Assembly (NCBI GenBank): GCA_902558095.1
Contig: CACECP010000007.1
Coordinates: 1 to 56,415, forward strand
DNA: 56,415 bases
DNA from: an uncultured SAR86 cluster bacterium
GTDB lineage: Bacteria; Pseudomonadota; Gammaproteobacteria; Magnimaribacterales; D2472
Direction of reading: 5' to 3'
How positions within the stretch are numbered: the stretch's first letter is position 1; each line of letters begins with the position of its first letter. Under the pieces are notes generated by a model. The model made no database searches. It saw nothing but the letters and a program-made list of their open reading frames with translations, and had not been told where the DNA came from. The position numbers and the translations under genes are program-made. This document shows positions 18,071 to 26,301 of the stretch, piece after piece.

Positions 18071-18125
18071 TAGGTCCAGAGGTACTCGAACCTCCAAGAA
18101 TAAATTATAAGTGCTCTATTTGACT
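18071..18125 (-). pseudogene. Degenerate tRNA-like remnant
   Basis: The plus strand carries CTCGAACCTCC (18085-18095), identical to the T-arm block of the CAT-anticodon tRNA at 19758-19768, followed by ATTATA and TGCTCTA, which match its anticodon and D-arm positions with a deletion of about six bases. The acceptor end is only partly conserved and the 5' acceptor strand is missing, so no cloverleaf forms. It is in the same orientation as the intact tRNA 1.6 kb away. It is read as a decayed tRNA copy, possibly a former attachment site. Confidence 0.6.
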
Positions 18126-18152
18126 AAAAAAATCACTCGAGCAGTATATTTC

Positions 18153-19715
18153 TTAAGAATTAGTCTCAACTAATAAGTTTGGTTTGCCTTTACGTTTTTG
18201 AAGAATAAATTCATCGTATAGTTTTCCTGTTGCGGTATAGGCACGAAACCTTAGATTGTCATTGTTAATATCTATAATTTGATAGAGTTGAGTATTCATT
18301 CCAAATTTTTTGGCATATTTGCCTTTTGTAATCTTATACATTTTTGGTCCACTGACAGAGACTACATGCACTGTCCCAATTTCTGGATCATAGGCTTGCT
18401 GGTATCCTGTTGGAATATTTTCAATTTTTTTTGCATCAATTAGTCCAGTTCGAGAATAAGCATGATCATGTCCACTTAAGACTAGATCAACTTTAAACTC
18501 ATCAAGTAACGGTTTCCATAATTGACGCATTTCAAAATTATCACGATCTGATGCAGGAGAATATAATGGATGATGAAATGTAATTATCGTCCAACGATTT
18601 TCATTTTCCTCTAGAACTTTTCTAAGCCAATCTGCTTGAATTTCCATCTCAATATTTGAATCAAGTGAAATAAACCTAACGCCTTGATAATCAAGATAAT
18701 ATAGAGTTTCCTTAAGTCTTTCGTCTGGGACATCTTGGATTGGAAAAGAGAATTGTGGCCTCCAATGACTGCTAACTTTTTCAATACTATCTGGATTTCG
18801 AAGACGATCGTATAAAGGAGCTTTGCCTCCCAAGATATTTTGATTTAAGAGTTCTTCTTTTTTGAAACCAGTAATTAATTCTATGCCTTTGTCGGCATCT
18901 ATTATTTCTCCTGAATCTTTTACTTTTATTGTTCCTTTTTTACCTTCAAAATCTTCAACATCTACAATAAAAATTTCTGGGTTGTCATTATTTAAAGATT
19001 CAATATCAATATTGATGGGTTGGCCTTCTTTATTTGTCCATATTCTTTTAGTTTCAGAATCTTTTTGATATTCATGATTACCTGGAGTTGCAATAACTGG
19101 AATGGTTCCGTTAACCCAGTCAGGTCCTTGATGCCATTCTCCCCATTGAGAATCCATATTATGCTCATCTATCAAGTCACCAGCATGTAATGTAAATGCA
19201 GCTCTTGGTGCATCACGAAATGCCTCCCTAAAAACTCTTGACCAGTGAGTTTTCACTTCATTTTGTGCATCACCAAAATAAATAAAACTGAATGGTTCTT
19301 CTTCATGACTTGCAGTTTTAAAATGGTAATACTCCGTCCAATTTACTCCATCTCCGACTCGATAGGCATACAAAGTATTAGGTTGAAGGTTTTTAAAAGT
19401 AACACTGTGGTAATGAGCCTCATTAATATCACTTTTGAAATAACTTGTTTCTGCTTTGAATTCCTCTGGCCTTAGTGCTCTTCCATTTGCATTTGCTATG
19501 GCAAGTTGTGCAAGCCCAACTTTCACAGACATATCTGTTCGCCAATTAACCGCTTGTGTAGTTGCAGGATCATCATTCCAAGTTAAAACAACCCTATCAG
19601 GTAAAGGTGTTGGAATGTGTGCCATTTCATTGGGATACTTCTTAATAGATGAATCAGGATGAGATAATATGCTCACTGAAAAAGAAAAGATAAATAAACA
19701 AAGAAACTTATTCAT
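18153..19715 (-). CDS. Secreted metallophosphoesterase, purple-acid-phosphatase-like
   Basis: This 520-residue protein begins with a signal peptide (MNKFLCLFIFSFSVSILS). Residues 34-135 form a fibronectin-like N-terminal domain as in purple acid phosphatases. The metallophosphoesterase core follows: YFGDAQN (about 146), HAGDLIDE (177), TPGNHEY (210), ITFHHPLY (378) and LSGHDHAY (413), giving the di-metal ligands. The family's iron-binding Tyr in GDLxY is not present (GDLIDE), so it is not a canonical purple enzyme. Between the third and fourth motifs there is an insert of about 100 residues (218-315) that includes a PAS-like stretch. It should release phosphate from organic esters in the periplasm. 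It starts 25 bases after the CAT-anticodon tRNA on the same strand. Confidence 0.88.
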   Translation of the reverse strand: MNKFLCLFIFSFSVSILSHPDSSIKKYPNEMAHIPTPLPDRVVLTWNDDPATTQAVNWRTDMSVKVGLAQLAIANANGRALRPEEFKAETSYFKSDINEAHYHSVTFKNLQPNTLYAYRVGDGVNWTEYYHFKTASHEEEPFSFIYFGDAQNEVKTHWSRVFREAFRDAPRAAFTLHAGDLIDEHNMDSQWGEWHQGPDWVNGTIPVIATPGNHEYQKDSETKRIWTNKEGQPINIDIESLNNDNPEIFIVDVEDFEGKKGTIKVKDSGEIIDADKGIELITGFKKEELLNQNILGGKAPLYDRLRNPDSIEKVSSHWRPQFSFPIQDVPDERLKETLYYLDYQGVRFISLDSNIEMEIQADWLRKVLEENENRWTIITFHHPLYSPASDRDNFEMRQLWKPLLDEFKVDLVLSGHDHAYSRTGLIDAKKIENIPTGYQQAYDPEIGTVHVVSVSGPKMYKITKGKYAKKFGMNTQLYQIIDINNDNLRFRAYTATGKLYDEFILQKRKGKPNLLVETNS

Positions 19716-19740
19716 ATTAGATAAAATTTTACTTGAAAAA

Positions 19741-19817
19741 TGGTGGGCCCGGGAGGACTCGAACCTCCGACCAATGGATTATGAGTCCACTGCTCTAACC
19801 AACTGAGCTACAGGCCC
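19741..19817 (-). tRNA. tRNA with CAT anticodon, probably tRNA-Ile2
   Basis: On the minus strand GGGCCTGTAGCTCAGTTGGT opens a complete cloverleaf with anticodon loop CTCATAA (anticodon CAT), variable loop TTGGTC and T arm GGTTCGAGTCC; CCA is encoded. CAT tRNAs may be elongator Met or the lysidine-modified Ile2. The GACTCATAATC...TTGGTC arrangement resembles Ile2 of other gammaproteobacteria, and it lacks initiator features. The Ile2 choice is by resemblance only. Confidence 0.93.
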
Positions 19818-19879
19818 TTATTTTAAAGTATTCGTTTAATATTAATTAAAGGGTGGTAATTATAATCGAAACCAAAAAA

Positions 19880-19908
19880 AAAAGCAGTGATATGAAATCA
19901 CTGCTTTT
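19880..19908 (-). terminator. Rho-independent terminator of the small membrane protein gene
   Basis: A perfect inverted repeat AAAAGCAGTGAT / ATCACTGCTTTT has a five-base loop (ATGAA). On the minus strand the stem is followed by a long T-run (complement of the A tract at 19874-19883). It lies about 20 bases past the stop of the gene at 19930-20328. Confidence 0.9.
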
Positions 19909-19929
19909 AATTAAAAATTGTTAAGTTTT

Positions 19930-20328
19930 TTAAGCCTTCTTATTCATCAAATGTAAGCCAACACCTACAGCTGCAAGAGCTAAATTAATGCCCATCCAGG
20001 TCCAAAAGACACCTCCACCACAATCAGCAGCACTTACTGATTCGTATGATTCTCCAGTATATTCTGAGAGTGCAGATCCAAATGCATTAATGCTATCTGA
20101 TACATCTGATGCAGCATCACAAAAACCGTCAACTAACTTAAGAGACGGACTTAAGAACGCAACATTTACAACGTTTATACCTAACGCTACAAATGCAAGA
20201 ACATGCTCTTCCCTTACTGCTATAACAGCCATAATACCAGCAATTAATGGTAACCAACTTGCCCCAAAAACCGGAATTACGACAGCGATTGAAGCCACAA
20301 CAATTGCAACTATTCCTAATGCTTTCAT
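19930..20328 (-). CDS. Small membrane protein of unknown function
   Basis: This 132-residue protein has two N-terminal membrane helices (about residues 3-20 and 26-60, the second long), a polar Ser/Asp-rich loop of about 40 residues containing two cysteines (near 69 and 102), and a last helix at about 107-127 followed by NKKA. The ATG at 20328 is chosen because GGAG lies nine bases upstream; a longer in-frame reading would begin with a TTG overlapping that Shine-Dalgarno. It has its own terminator and is divergent from the secreted-protein gene at 20466, so it is a single-gene unit. No family is recognised. Confidence 0.72.
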   Translation of the reverse strand: MKALGIVAIVVASIAVVIPVFGASWLPLIAGIMAVIAVREEHVLAFVALGINVVNVAFLSPSLKLVDGFCDAASDVSDSINAFGSALSEYTGESYESVSAADCGGGVFWTWMGINLALAAVGVGLHLMNKKA

Positions 20329-20465
20329 AATAATATTCTCCAAAAATATAAAAAGTAAAGTTTACCACACATATTAATTCAGTCTACTTAAAACACCTAT
20401 TTGCATTTTTATACCTTTTAAGATTAAATGATATTTAATAAAAATTTGTACAGAAACCTATACTT

Positions 20466-20849
20466 ATGAAAAATAAAATATTAATTCTTATATCTTTAGT
20501 ATCTTTTCCAAGCTTTATAAATGCTTTAAGTTATGAAGTAAGAGGAATCGAAAGAGAATCCCAAATGTTTGGTGATGCTATATGTGTTTCTCTATACATC
20601 ATAAATAATTCAAGAAATACATATTCATTTAATATTTTTGCAATTGATGCAAAAGGTGATGGACTCACAGCAACTCCATCTTTATTTGTAAGCAAAAAGC
20701 CAGATTTTAATCCAAATCAAGATTTGACAGCTAATTCAAAAGCGAGGGGTTGGCTATGTTTTGATGAACCTGAATATGGTTGGGTGCCTGAAACAATTGA
20801 ATTTTCTGAGATTTTGGGATCCAAATTCCTAACTGTATACGTTAATTAA
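20466..20849 (+). CDS. Small secreted protein of unknown function
   Basis: The 127-residue product has a clear signal peptide, MKNKILILISLVSFPSFINA, with cleavage expected after INA. The mature part of about 107 residues is beta-rich with two cysteines (near residues 38 and 99) that could form a disulfide in the periplasm. No family is recognised. It stands alone, divergent from the small membrane protein gene and 77 bases before the YrbL-like gene on the same strand. Confidence 0.65.
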   Translation: MKNKILILISLVSFPSFINALSYEVRGIERESQMFGDAICVSLYIINNSRNTYSFNIFAIDAKGDGLTATPSLFVSKKPDFNPNQDLTANSKARGWLCFDEPEYGWVPETIEFSEILGSKFLTVYVN

Positions 20850-20926
20850 ATAAATAATATTTTTATAAATCAAAATTATTTTTTTCAACAAGTCTGAAGG
20901 TAAATCTGATAGTCTACTAATATATT

Positions 20927-21562
20927 ATGATTAAGTTAGATGGCGTACTCCCTTTTGCTGAAGGCGGTAATAGAATGTGCTTTGTTCATCCTCATAATCC
21001 CAATCGGTGCTTAAAAGTAATTCATCCTGGTATTTTGACTAAAATAAGAAGAAGTAAACCCTGGTATAAGCAACTTAGGTCTACTAAAAGTTTTGATGAT
21101 AATTTGCGTGAACAAAATGCTTATAATCAAAAAGCACTGGGATCCGATAATCCAGAGATATGGAATCATCTCGCAAAATGGTATGGAATGGTAGAAACAA
21201 GTATTGGTATCGCATCAGAAACTGAACTAATAAGAAATAATGGAGAAATTGCTGAAACACTTGAAGAGTATCTATTCAAAAATGGCCTTACTGATGTAAT
21301 TAAAGATGCTATTGAAGAATTTCAGCAATGGTTAAGACAGTATTTAGTTTTAACAAAAAATTTAATACCTCATAATCTTGTTTTAACTTCAAAAGAAGGA
21401 AAGCTTGTAATAAAAATTATTGACGGCTTAGGGTCTCAGGCATTCTTTCCACTTCCAAGTTACTCAAATATTTTTGCTAAAAGATATGTTAATAGAAGAA
21501 TTGAGCTTATGTGGAGCAGAATTAATTGGGATCTTTCTGGTAGAAAAGGAAACTGGAAATAA
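20927..21562 (+). CDS. YrbL-family kinase-like protein
   Basis: This 211-residue protein matches the YrbL family (PhoP regulatory network protein), which has a shortened protein-kinase-like fold. Visible marks are an N-terminal GGNRMCFVHP..PNRCLKVI resembling the kinase glycine loop and Lys, the HLAKWYGMVET motif, a central P-HNLVL where the catalytic loop would be, and IIDGLG as the metal-binding equivalent. The canonical HxD of kinases is degenerate (IPHNL), so activity is uncertain. In enterobacteria yrbL belongs to the PhoP/BasR regulons; nothing here shows the same control. Confidence 0.75.
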   Translation: MIKLDGVLPFAEGGNRMCFVHPHNPNRCLKVIHPGILTKIRRSKPWYKQLRSTKSFDDNLREQNAYNQKALGSDNPEIWNHLAKWYGMVETSIGIASETELIRNNGEIAETLEEYLFKNGLTDVIKDAIEEFQQWLRQYLVLTKNLIPHNLVLTSKEGKLVIKIIDGLGSQAFFPLPSYSNIFAKRYVNRRIELMWSRINWDLSGRKGNWK

Positions 21563-21587
21563 GTTATATATTATTTAATAGAGGCAA

Positions 21588-21610
21588 AAAAAGCCATTAA
21601 ATAGCTTTTT
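21588..21610. terminator. Possible bidirectional terminator between yrbL-like gene and rpoD
   Basis: AAAAAGC (21588-21594) and GCTTTTT (21604-21610) form a seven-base stem with a nine-base loop between two convergent genes. On the minus strand the stem ends in T7, giving a plausible terminator for rpoD; on the plus strand the T-run is part of the stem. Confidence 0.45.
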
Positions 21611-21632
21611 GGTAAGAATTTTTATTTCTTAT

Positions 21633-23444
21633 TTATTCGTCTAAGAAGCTCTTGAGATGGCTTGATCTGCTAGGATGTCTTAGCTTTCTTAAAGCTTTAG
21701 CTTCAATCTGTCTAATTCTTTCCCGCGTAACATCAAACTGCTTCCCTACTTCTTCAAGAGTATGGTCAGTATTCATGCCGATACCAAATCTCATCCTTAA
21801 AACCTTTGCCTCTCTTGCTGTAAGTGATGCTAGAACATCGTCAGTGGCAAAATGAAGACTCTCCTCGGTAGCATTTTCTAATGGAGATTCAATAACTGTA
21901 TCTTCAATAAAATCACCTAAGCTTGAATCTTCATCATCTCCAATTGGTGTTTCAGTTGAGATTGGTTCTTTAGCAATTTTAAGAACTTTTCGTACCTTAT
22001 CCTCTGGCATATCAAGTTCTTTACTCAGCTCTTCAGGAGTTGGTTCTCTGCCCATATCTTGCATCATTTGACGCGAGACTCTGTTGAGTTTATTGATAGT
22101 TTCAATCATATGAACTGGGATCCTGATAGTCCTTGCCTGATCTGCAATAGACCTTGTTATGGCCTGTCTTATCCACCAAGTAGCATAGGTAGAAAACTTA
22201 TACCCTCTTCTATATTCGAACTTATCAACAGCCTTCATTAGACCGATATTACCTTCTTGGATAAGATCTAAAAATTGAAGTCCTCTATTTGTATATTTTT
22301 TTGCAATTGAAATTACCAATCTTAAATTAGCCTCAACCATGTCTTTTTTAGCTCGACGCATTTTTGTTTCGCCCATCGACATATTTCTATTAATTTCTTT
22401 TATTTCTTTAACAGAGAGGCCAACTTTATTTTCAAGCTCAATAATATCTTTTTGCGCAATAACGACATCTTGTTTTACACCTTGAAGAAGGTCTTTCTTA
22501 TATTTTTTTTCTTTCATCAAATTATCAACCCATCGAACTTTAGTTAAATTTTCAGGGTATAAAGCTAAAAAATCTTTTCTTGGAATTCTTGCATTTTTAA
22601 CTAATTGGGTTTGAATCGATTTTTCTTTTTCTCTAAGAATATTAAGTCCATGTCTTGCAATGGCTGCTATATCATCAAACATTCTTGGACTAAATTTTAA
22701 GAACTGAAATATATCACCAAGTTTTTTAAATTCTGTATTAGCCTCTTTTGAATGTCTTCCTTTTTTTTCAATAACCTTTGTTGTTTTATTAAACTGTCGT
22801 TTTAAATTGGTCATTCTTCTTTGAACTTCTTTCATATCAGGACCGGATGAACTTTCGTCATCAGAGTCAGCAGCATCTGCCTCTTCTTTGGCCCTTTGAG
22901 TTCCTGGTCCAGCAGATGGAACCTCTTCCATCTCTTCCAGAAAACCGGTTAGGAAGTCATTTATTTTCTTTTCGCCATCTTTTACTAGCTGCCAATAAAT
23001 CAAAACATACTCTACAGTCTTTGGATAATAAACACTTGCATCAAGAAGGTCTCTCATTCCCTCTTCTATCCTTTTAGCAATTTCAATCTCGCCTTCCCGA
23101 GTTAAAAGATCAACTGTTCCCATTTCTCTCATATACATTCTTACTGGATCAGTTGTTCTTCCAGTTTCATTCTCAACCGCAGCAAGAGCCTCTGCAGCTT
23201 GCTCAAGAGCAATATCATCTGAATTTTCTGATTCTGCTAGCATCAAGGTATCAGCATCGGGTGCTGTCTCATGAACTTGAAGGCCTAAGTCATTGATCAT
23301 TCCAATGATTTCATCTACTTGATCAGGATCCGATATATCATCAGGCAAATGATCATTAACATCGGAATATGTTAAGTAACCTTGTTCTCTTCCTTTTTCG
23401 ATGAGCTCAGCAATTCTTGAGCCTTTTTGATTTAATTTATCCAC
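21633..23444 (-). CDS. rpoD: Primary sigma factor RpoD (sigma-70)
   Basis: RpoD is the housekeeping sigma subunit that directs RNA polymerase to most promoters. The 603-residue protein shows region 1.1 (1-80), region 1.2 ([11 protein letters not shown] near 100), the long non-conserved insert typical of gammaproteobacteria, region 2 with [20 protein letters not shown] and the -10 recognition helix [13 protein letters not shown], region 3, and region 4 with [16 protein letters not shown] and a terminal FLDE. The gene uses a GTG start (23442-23444) with GAGGTG upstream. It lies 59 bases downstream of dnaG, the usual order in the macromolecular-synthesis operon, with a hairpin between them. Confidence 0.98.
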   Translation of the reverse strand: MDKLNQKGSRIAELIEKGREQGYLTYSDVNDHLPDDISDPDQVDEIIGMINDLGLQVHETAPDADTLMLAESENSDDIALEQAAEALAAVENETGRTTDPVRMYMREMGTVDLLTREGEIEIAKRIEEGMRDLLDASVYYPKTVEYVLIYWQLVKDGEKKINDFLTGFLEEMEEVPSAGPGTQRAKEEADAADSDDESSSGPDMKEVQRRMTNLKRQFNKTTKVIEKKGRHSKEANTEFKKLGDIFQFLKFSPRMFDDIAAIARHGLNILREKEKSIQTQLVKNARIPRKDFLALYPENLTKVRWVDNLMKEKKYKKDLLQGVKQDVVIAQKDIIELENKVGLSVKEIKEINRNMSMGETKMRRAKKDMVEANLRLVISIAKKYTNRGLQFLDLIQEGNIGLMKAVDKFEYRRGYKFSTYATWWIRQAITRSIADQARTIRIPVHMIETINKLNRVSRQMMQDMGREPTPEELSKELDMPEDKVRKVLKIAKEPISTETPIGDDEDSSLGDFIEDTVIESPLENATEESLHFATDDVLASLTAREAKVLRMRFGIGMNTDHTLEEVGKQFDVTRERIRQIEAKALRKLRHPSRSSHLKSFLDE

Positions 23445-23482
23445 AAATTAGTCGCACCTCGAGTATATCCCCTATATGTATG

Positions 23483-23504
23483 GATTGATTTAAAAAAATC
23501 AATC
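23483..23504 (-). other. Hairpin between dnaG and rpoD
   Basis: GATTGATTT and AAATCAATC form a perfect nine-base stem with a four-A loop, touching the dnaG stop codon. There is no T-run after it on the minus strand, so it is not a standard terminator. It may be an mRNA processing or stability element that lets dnaG and rpoD be expressed at different levels; inferred. Confidence 0.5.
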
Positions 23505-25279
23505 TAACCAGAACTTAAATTTTTAATTAAAGCCTCTTCGTCCTGCGACATTTTATCTTTTTTTAAGATAATTTGTTGTAATTCTCTCTTTTCTGATGAA
23601 TTTAACTCATTCATATTATATTTTTCTTTAAGAATATCCTCTCTCTCAGAGTATGTTTGTGAAATTAACCCAATACAATCTTTTATCATAGATAGTGCGT
23701 CTTGTTCGGATATTTTGATCTCTGAAACTAATGCTTCTCCAAAAACTTTTTTTATTTTTTCTTGATCAATTTTTTCTAAAATTAGTGAAGCAGCTGAATT
23801 TGGATGTTGAATGTAAATATCTCTAATATCCAACATAAAAGAATACTTAGAGTCAGGGTTTATCAAATTAAACAATCTGCTCTTGGCTAGTTTTGGATGT
23901 TGAATCAATGCAGTAAATATTCCTAAAACTGATTTTTTTATTACTGATTTTGAATCGACTATAGGTTTCTCTTTCTTAACTATATCAACTTGTTTTTTGT
24001 TTTCGTTTCCTTGAATAAGCTTTTGAAAGTCTATATCACATACATTTGATGCTTCGTTAATGTATGCCTGCTTAATAGTTTCATTAGAAATAGATTTAAT
24101 TAAAGGTAAGGCAAATTTTGCAGCTATTGTTCTTCCCTCTATAGAGGATAGATCATCTTGTTTTTTTAACGTTTCAAAAAAATATCTTGAAAGAGATTTT
24201 GAATTTTTAGCAAGATTGTAAAAGGCATCTTTGCCATTTTCTTTTATAAAACTATCTGGATCATCTCCTTCTTTCAAAAAAATAAAACTTATTCTTGTGT
24301 CCTCTCTAAGCAAAGGCATTGCTATTTCTACAGTTCTCCATGAGGCTTTTAAACCAGCATCATCACCATCAAATACTATGTAAATAGTGTTTGTATAATT
24401 TAGTATTTTTCTAAGTTGTTCTTGTGTAAAAGCTGTTCCTGATGAAGCAACAGAATTTTTAACGCCATGTTGAAATAGACCAATAACATCCATGTAACCT
24501 TCCACAACAAAAATTGAATTAGGTCTTTTATCAATTTGTCTAACTTCATATAAACCATAAAGCTCATATTTTTTCTTATAAGTTTTTGTTTCAGGAGAAT
24601 TTAAATATTTTGCTTGGTTTTCTTTATCTTTTAATAATCTTCCTCCAAAAGCAATGCTATCGCCTTTAATATTTCTTATTGGAAACATTAAACGATTACG
24701 AAATCTATCATAAAACTCTCCATTATCATTTTTACCGAATAGTCCTGATTCATTAAGCTCTTCTTGATTAAAATCCTTCGATAGTTGTTCATAAAGGCCA
24801 GGAGGTCTTGCATTAGCGTAACCTAAATTGAAAAATCTAGCTGTTTCTCCTGAGATACCTCTAGCCTTTAGATATGAAATTGTTTCTTTTCCACTCTCTT
24901 CTTTTAATTGTTTATAAAAAATTTCTGCAGCTCTATTATTAATATTTGTTGAATTCGTAACTGATAAATCTCGTTCTTGTTTAGGGATTTCCATTCCTAC
25001 GTATGATGCCAATAATTCGACTGCTTCAATAAAATCTAAATTGTCATGTTTCCTAAGAAAAGAGATTGCATTACCAGTCTCCTTACAAGTAAAGCAGTGA
25101 TAAGTGCCAGTTTCTTCATAAATTTTCATAGATGCATTATTTTCTTCTCCACCTTTATGGAATGGGCATTTAGCCATATAAGCCCCACCTCTTCTTTCAA
25201 CTTGTCTTCGTTTTTGAATAACTTCAACAATATTTACTGAGTTAAGTAAACGTTCAATAAAGCTTTCAGGTATATACAT
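23504..25279 (-). CDS. dnaG: DNA primase DnaG
   Basis: DnaG makes RNA primers for lagging-strand replication. The 591-residue protein has the N-terminal CHC2 zinc finger (CPFH...YHCFTCKETG at about 38-66), the RNA-polymerase core and the TOPRIM domain with VVEGYMDV (about 260) and IVFDGDDAG (about 305), and a C-terminal DnaB-interaction region of low conservation. Length is close to E. coli DnaG (581). It begins two bases after the ruvX stop, so ruvX-dnaG-rpoD are likely cotranscribed. rpsU and yqeY, the usual upstream partners, are at 55 kb instead. Confidence 0.97.
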   Translation of the reverse strand: MYIPESFIERLLNSVNIVEVIQKRRQVERRGGAYMAKCPFHKGGEENNASMKIYEETGTYHCFTCKETGNAISFLRKHDNLDFIEAVELLASYVGMEIPKQERDLSVTNSTNINNRAAEIFYKQLKEESGKETISYLKARGISGETARFFNLGYANARPPGLYEQLSKDFNQEELNESGLFGKNDNGEFYDRFRNRLMFPIRNIKGDSIAFGGRLLKDKENQAKYLNSPETKTYKKKYELYGLYEVRQIDKRPNSIFVVEGYMDVIGLFQHGVKNSVASSGTAFTQEQLRKILNYTNTIYIVFDGDDAGLKASWRTVEIAMPLLREDTRISFIFLKEGDDPDSFIKENGKDAFYNLAKNSKSLSRYFFETLKKQDDLSSIEGRTIAAKFALPLIKSISNETIKQAYINEASNVCDIDFQKLIQGNENKKQVDIVKKEKPIVDSKSVIKKSVLGIFTALIQHPKLAKSRLFNLINPDSKYSFMLDIRDIYIQHPNSAASLILEKIDQEKIKKVFGEALVSEIKISEQDALSMIKDCIGLISQTYSEREDILKEKYNMNELNSSEKRELQQIILKKDKMSQDEEALIKNLSSG

Positions 25280-25281
25280 AA

Positions 25282-25674
25282 TTATTCTTTATTTTGTTCA
25301 AACCAATTATCTATTAGAATTTTTGCTGCGCTTGCATCAACTAAAGAGTTTCTATCTTCTAAAATCTGTCTTGCTTCGAATGTAGTAAGCCTTTCATCAA
25401 TATATTCATATTTTGCATCATAGATGTTTTTAAGTTTTAGGAAAAACCTATCTACCTCTTTCATTATTTCGCTATCTGTTCCATCCATGTTTAAAGGCTT
25501 GCCAACAATAATTAATTCAGGCTTCCATTCATCTAAAAGAATAATAATTTCGTTCCAGTTTACTTTATTGTCTTTACTAGAGATTACCTGAAGTGGCGAA
25601 GAAGTAAAAGTTGATGTTTGTCCGACAGCGACCCCTATCTTTTTTGTTCCAAAATCAAAGGCTAGTATTTGCAT
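25282..25674 (-). CDS. ruvX: Pre-16S rRNA nuclease / Holliday-junction-resolvase-like RuvX (YqgF)
   Basis: This 130-residue RNase-H-fold protein has the family's opening LAFDFGTKKIGVAVG with the first catalytic Asp, the VGKPLNMDGT motif near residue 58, and YIDERLTTFEA near residue 96, followed by DASAAKILID with the last acidic residue. YqgF completes 16S rRNA 5' processing in E. coli; the family name reflects its RuvC-like fold. It abuts the TonB-like gene with no gap and precedes dnaG. The usual neighbour yqgE is absent. Confidence 0.95.
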   Translation of the reverse strand: MQILAFDFGTKKIGVAVGQTSTFTSSPLQVISSKDNKVNWNEIIILLDEWKPELIIVGKPLNMDGTDSEIMKEVDRFFLKLKNIYDAKYEYIDERLTTFEARQILEDRNSLVDASAAKILIDNWFEQNKE

Positions 25675-26301
25675 TTAATCAGAAGAAAAATTCCAATCTC
25701 TAACAATTTCTAGAACACTATATTGATTTGACATGTCAGTATCAAAAGGTGCAAATGGAGCAGACTGCTCCAATATATGAATAGCCATCTCATCTATTAA
25801 TTTGTTTCCTGAAGAAATTAAAATTTTTGAATTGAGTAGGTTTCCGTTCATATCAATTATTGCCATAATTTGAACTTTACCATCTAAATAATTTTCTTTA
25901 TTTGAAATTATTTTATCGCCAGTTGTTTCTATTTTTCTTTGCCACAAATTTAAATAAATAGCTTCTTCAGAATTTAAAACTGAGTTCGCCTGAAGTTTTT
26001 TTATTTTGAAAGATTTAGATAAATTTTTTGATGTCTGAATTTCACCCAATGCTTGTGATGTTATATTTTTTTTAAATTGCTGGAAACTATTAGAGGAGGT
26101 GTTGGTCATATAATCTTGATTAGAGTTTGCAAGCTTAACATTAATAATTGGAGATTCATTAAAGATAGGTAATTTATAGTAAGTTGTTATTGAAATACCG
26201 AAAATTAAAAATATATGAATGAATAATGATATTAAAAATGATTTATTAAAAGTTAATGTACGTTTGCTTGTATTCTTTGTTGCAGATGATAGTAAGCTCA
26301 T
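25675..26301 (-). CDS. TonB-family protein (energy transducer-like)
   Basis: The 208-residue protein has a short cytoplasmic N-terminus, one membrane anchor (about residues 24-43) with the SxxxH-like face SLFIHIFLI, a periplasmic linker, and a TonB C-terminal domain at about 125-208 with GKVQIMAIIDMNGNL, SSGNKLIDEMA and a final VRDWNF. The Pro-rich spacer of classical TonB is missing. In Pseudomonas a similar TonB paralogue sits between gshB and yqgE-ruvX, so the context is conserved. It may power outer-membrane transport or another envelope process; ExbB/ExbD are not in this window. It overlaps gshB by four bases. Confidence 0.82.
   Translation of the reverse strand: MSLLSSATKNTSKRTLTFNKSFLISLFIHIFLIFGISITTYYKLPIFNESPIINVKLANSNQDYMTNTSSNSFQQFKKNITSQALGEIQTSKNLSKSFKIKKLQANSVLNSEEAIYLNLWQRKIETTGDKIISNKENYLDGKVQIMAIIDMNGNLLNSKILISSGNKLIDEMAIHILEQSAPFAPFDTDMSNQYSVLEIVRDWNFSSD

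Noticed and set aside
18071-18125. Functional tRNA gene
   Set aside because: The 5' acceptor strand and part of the anticodon arm are missing, so no cloverleaf can form; kept only as a remnant.
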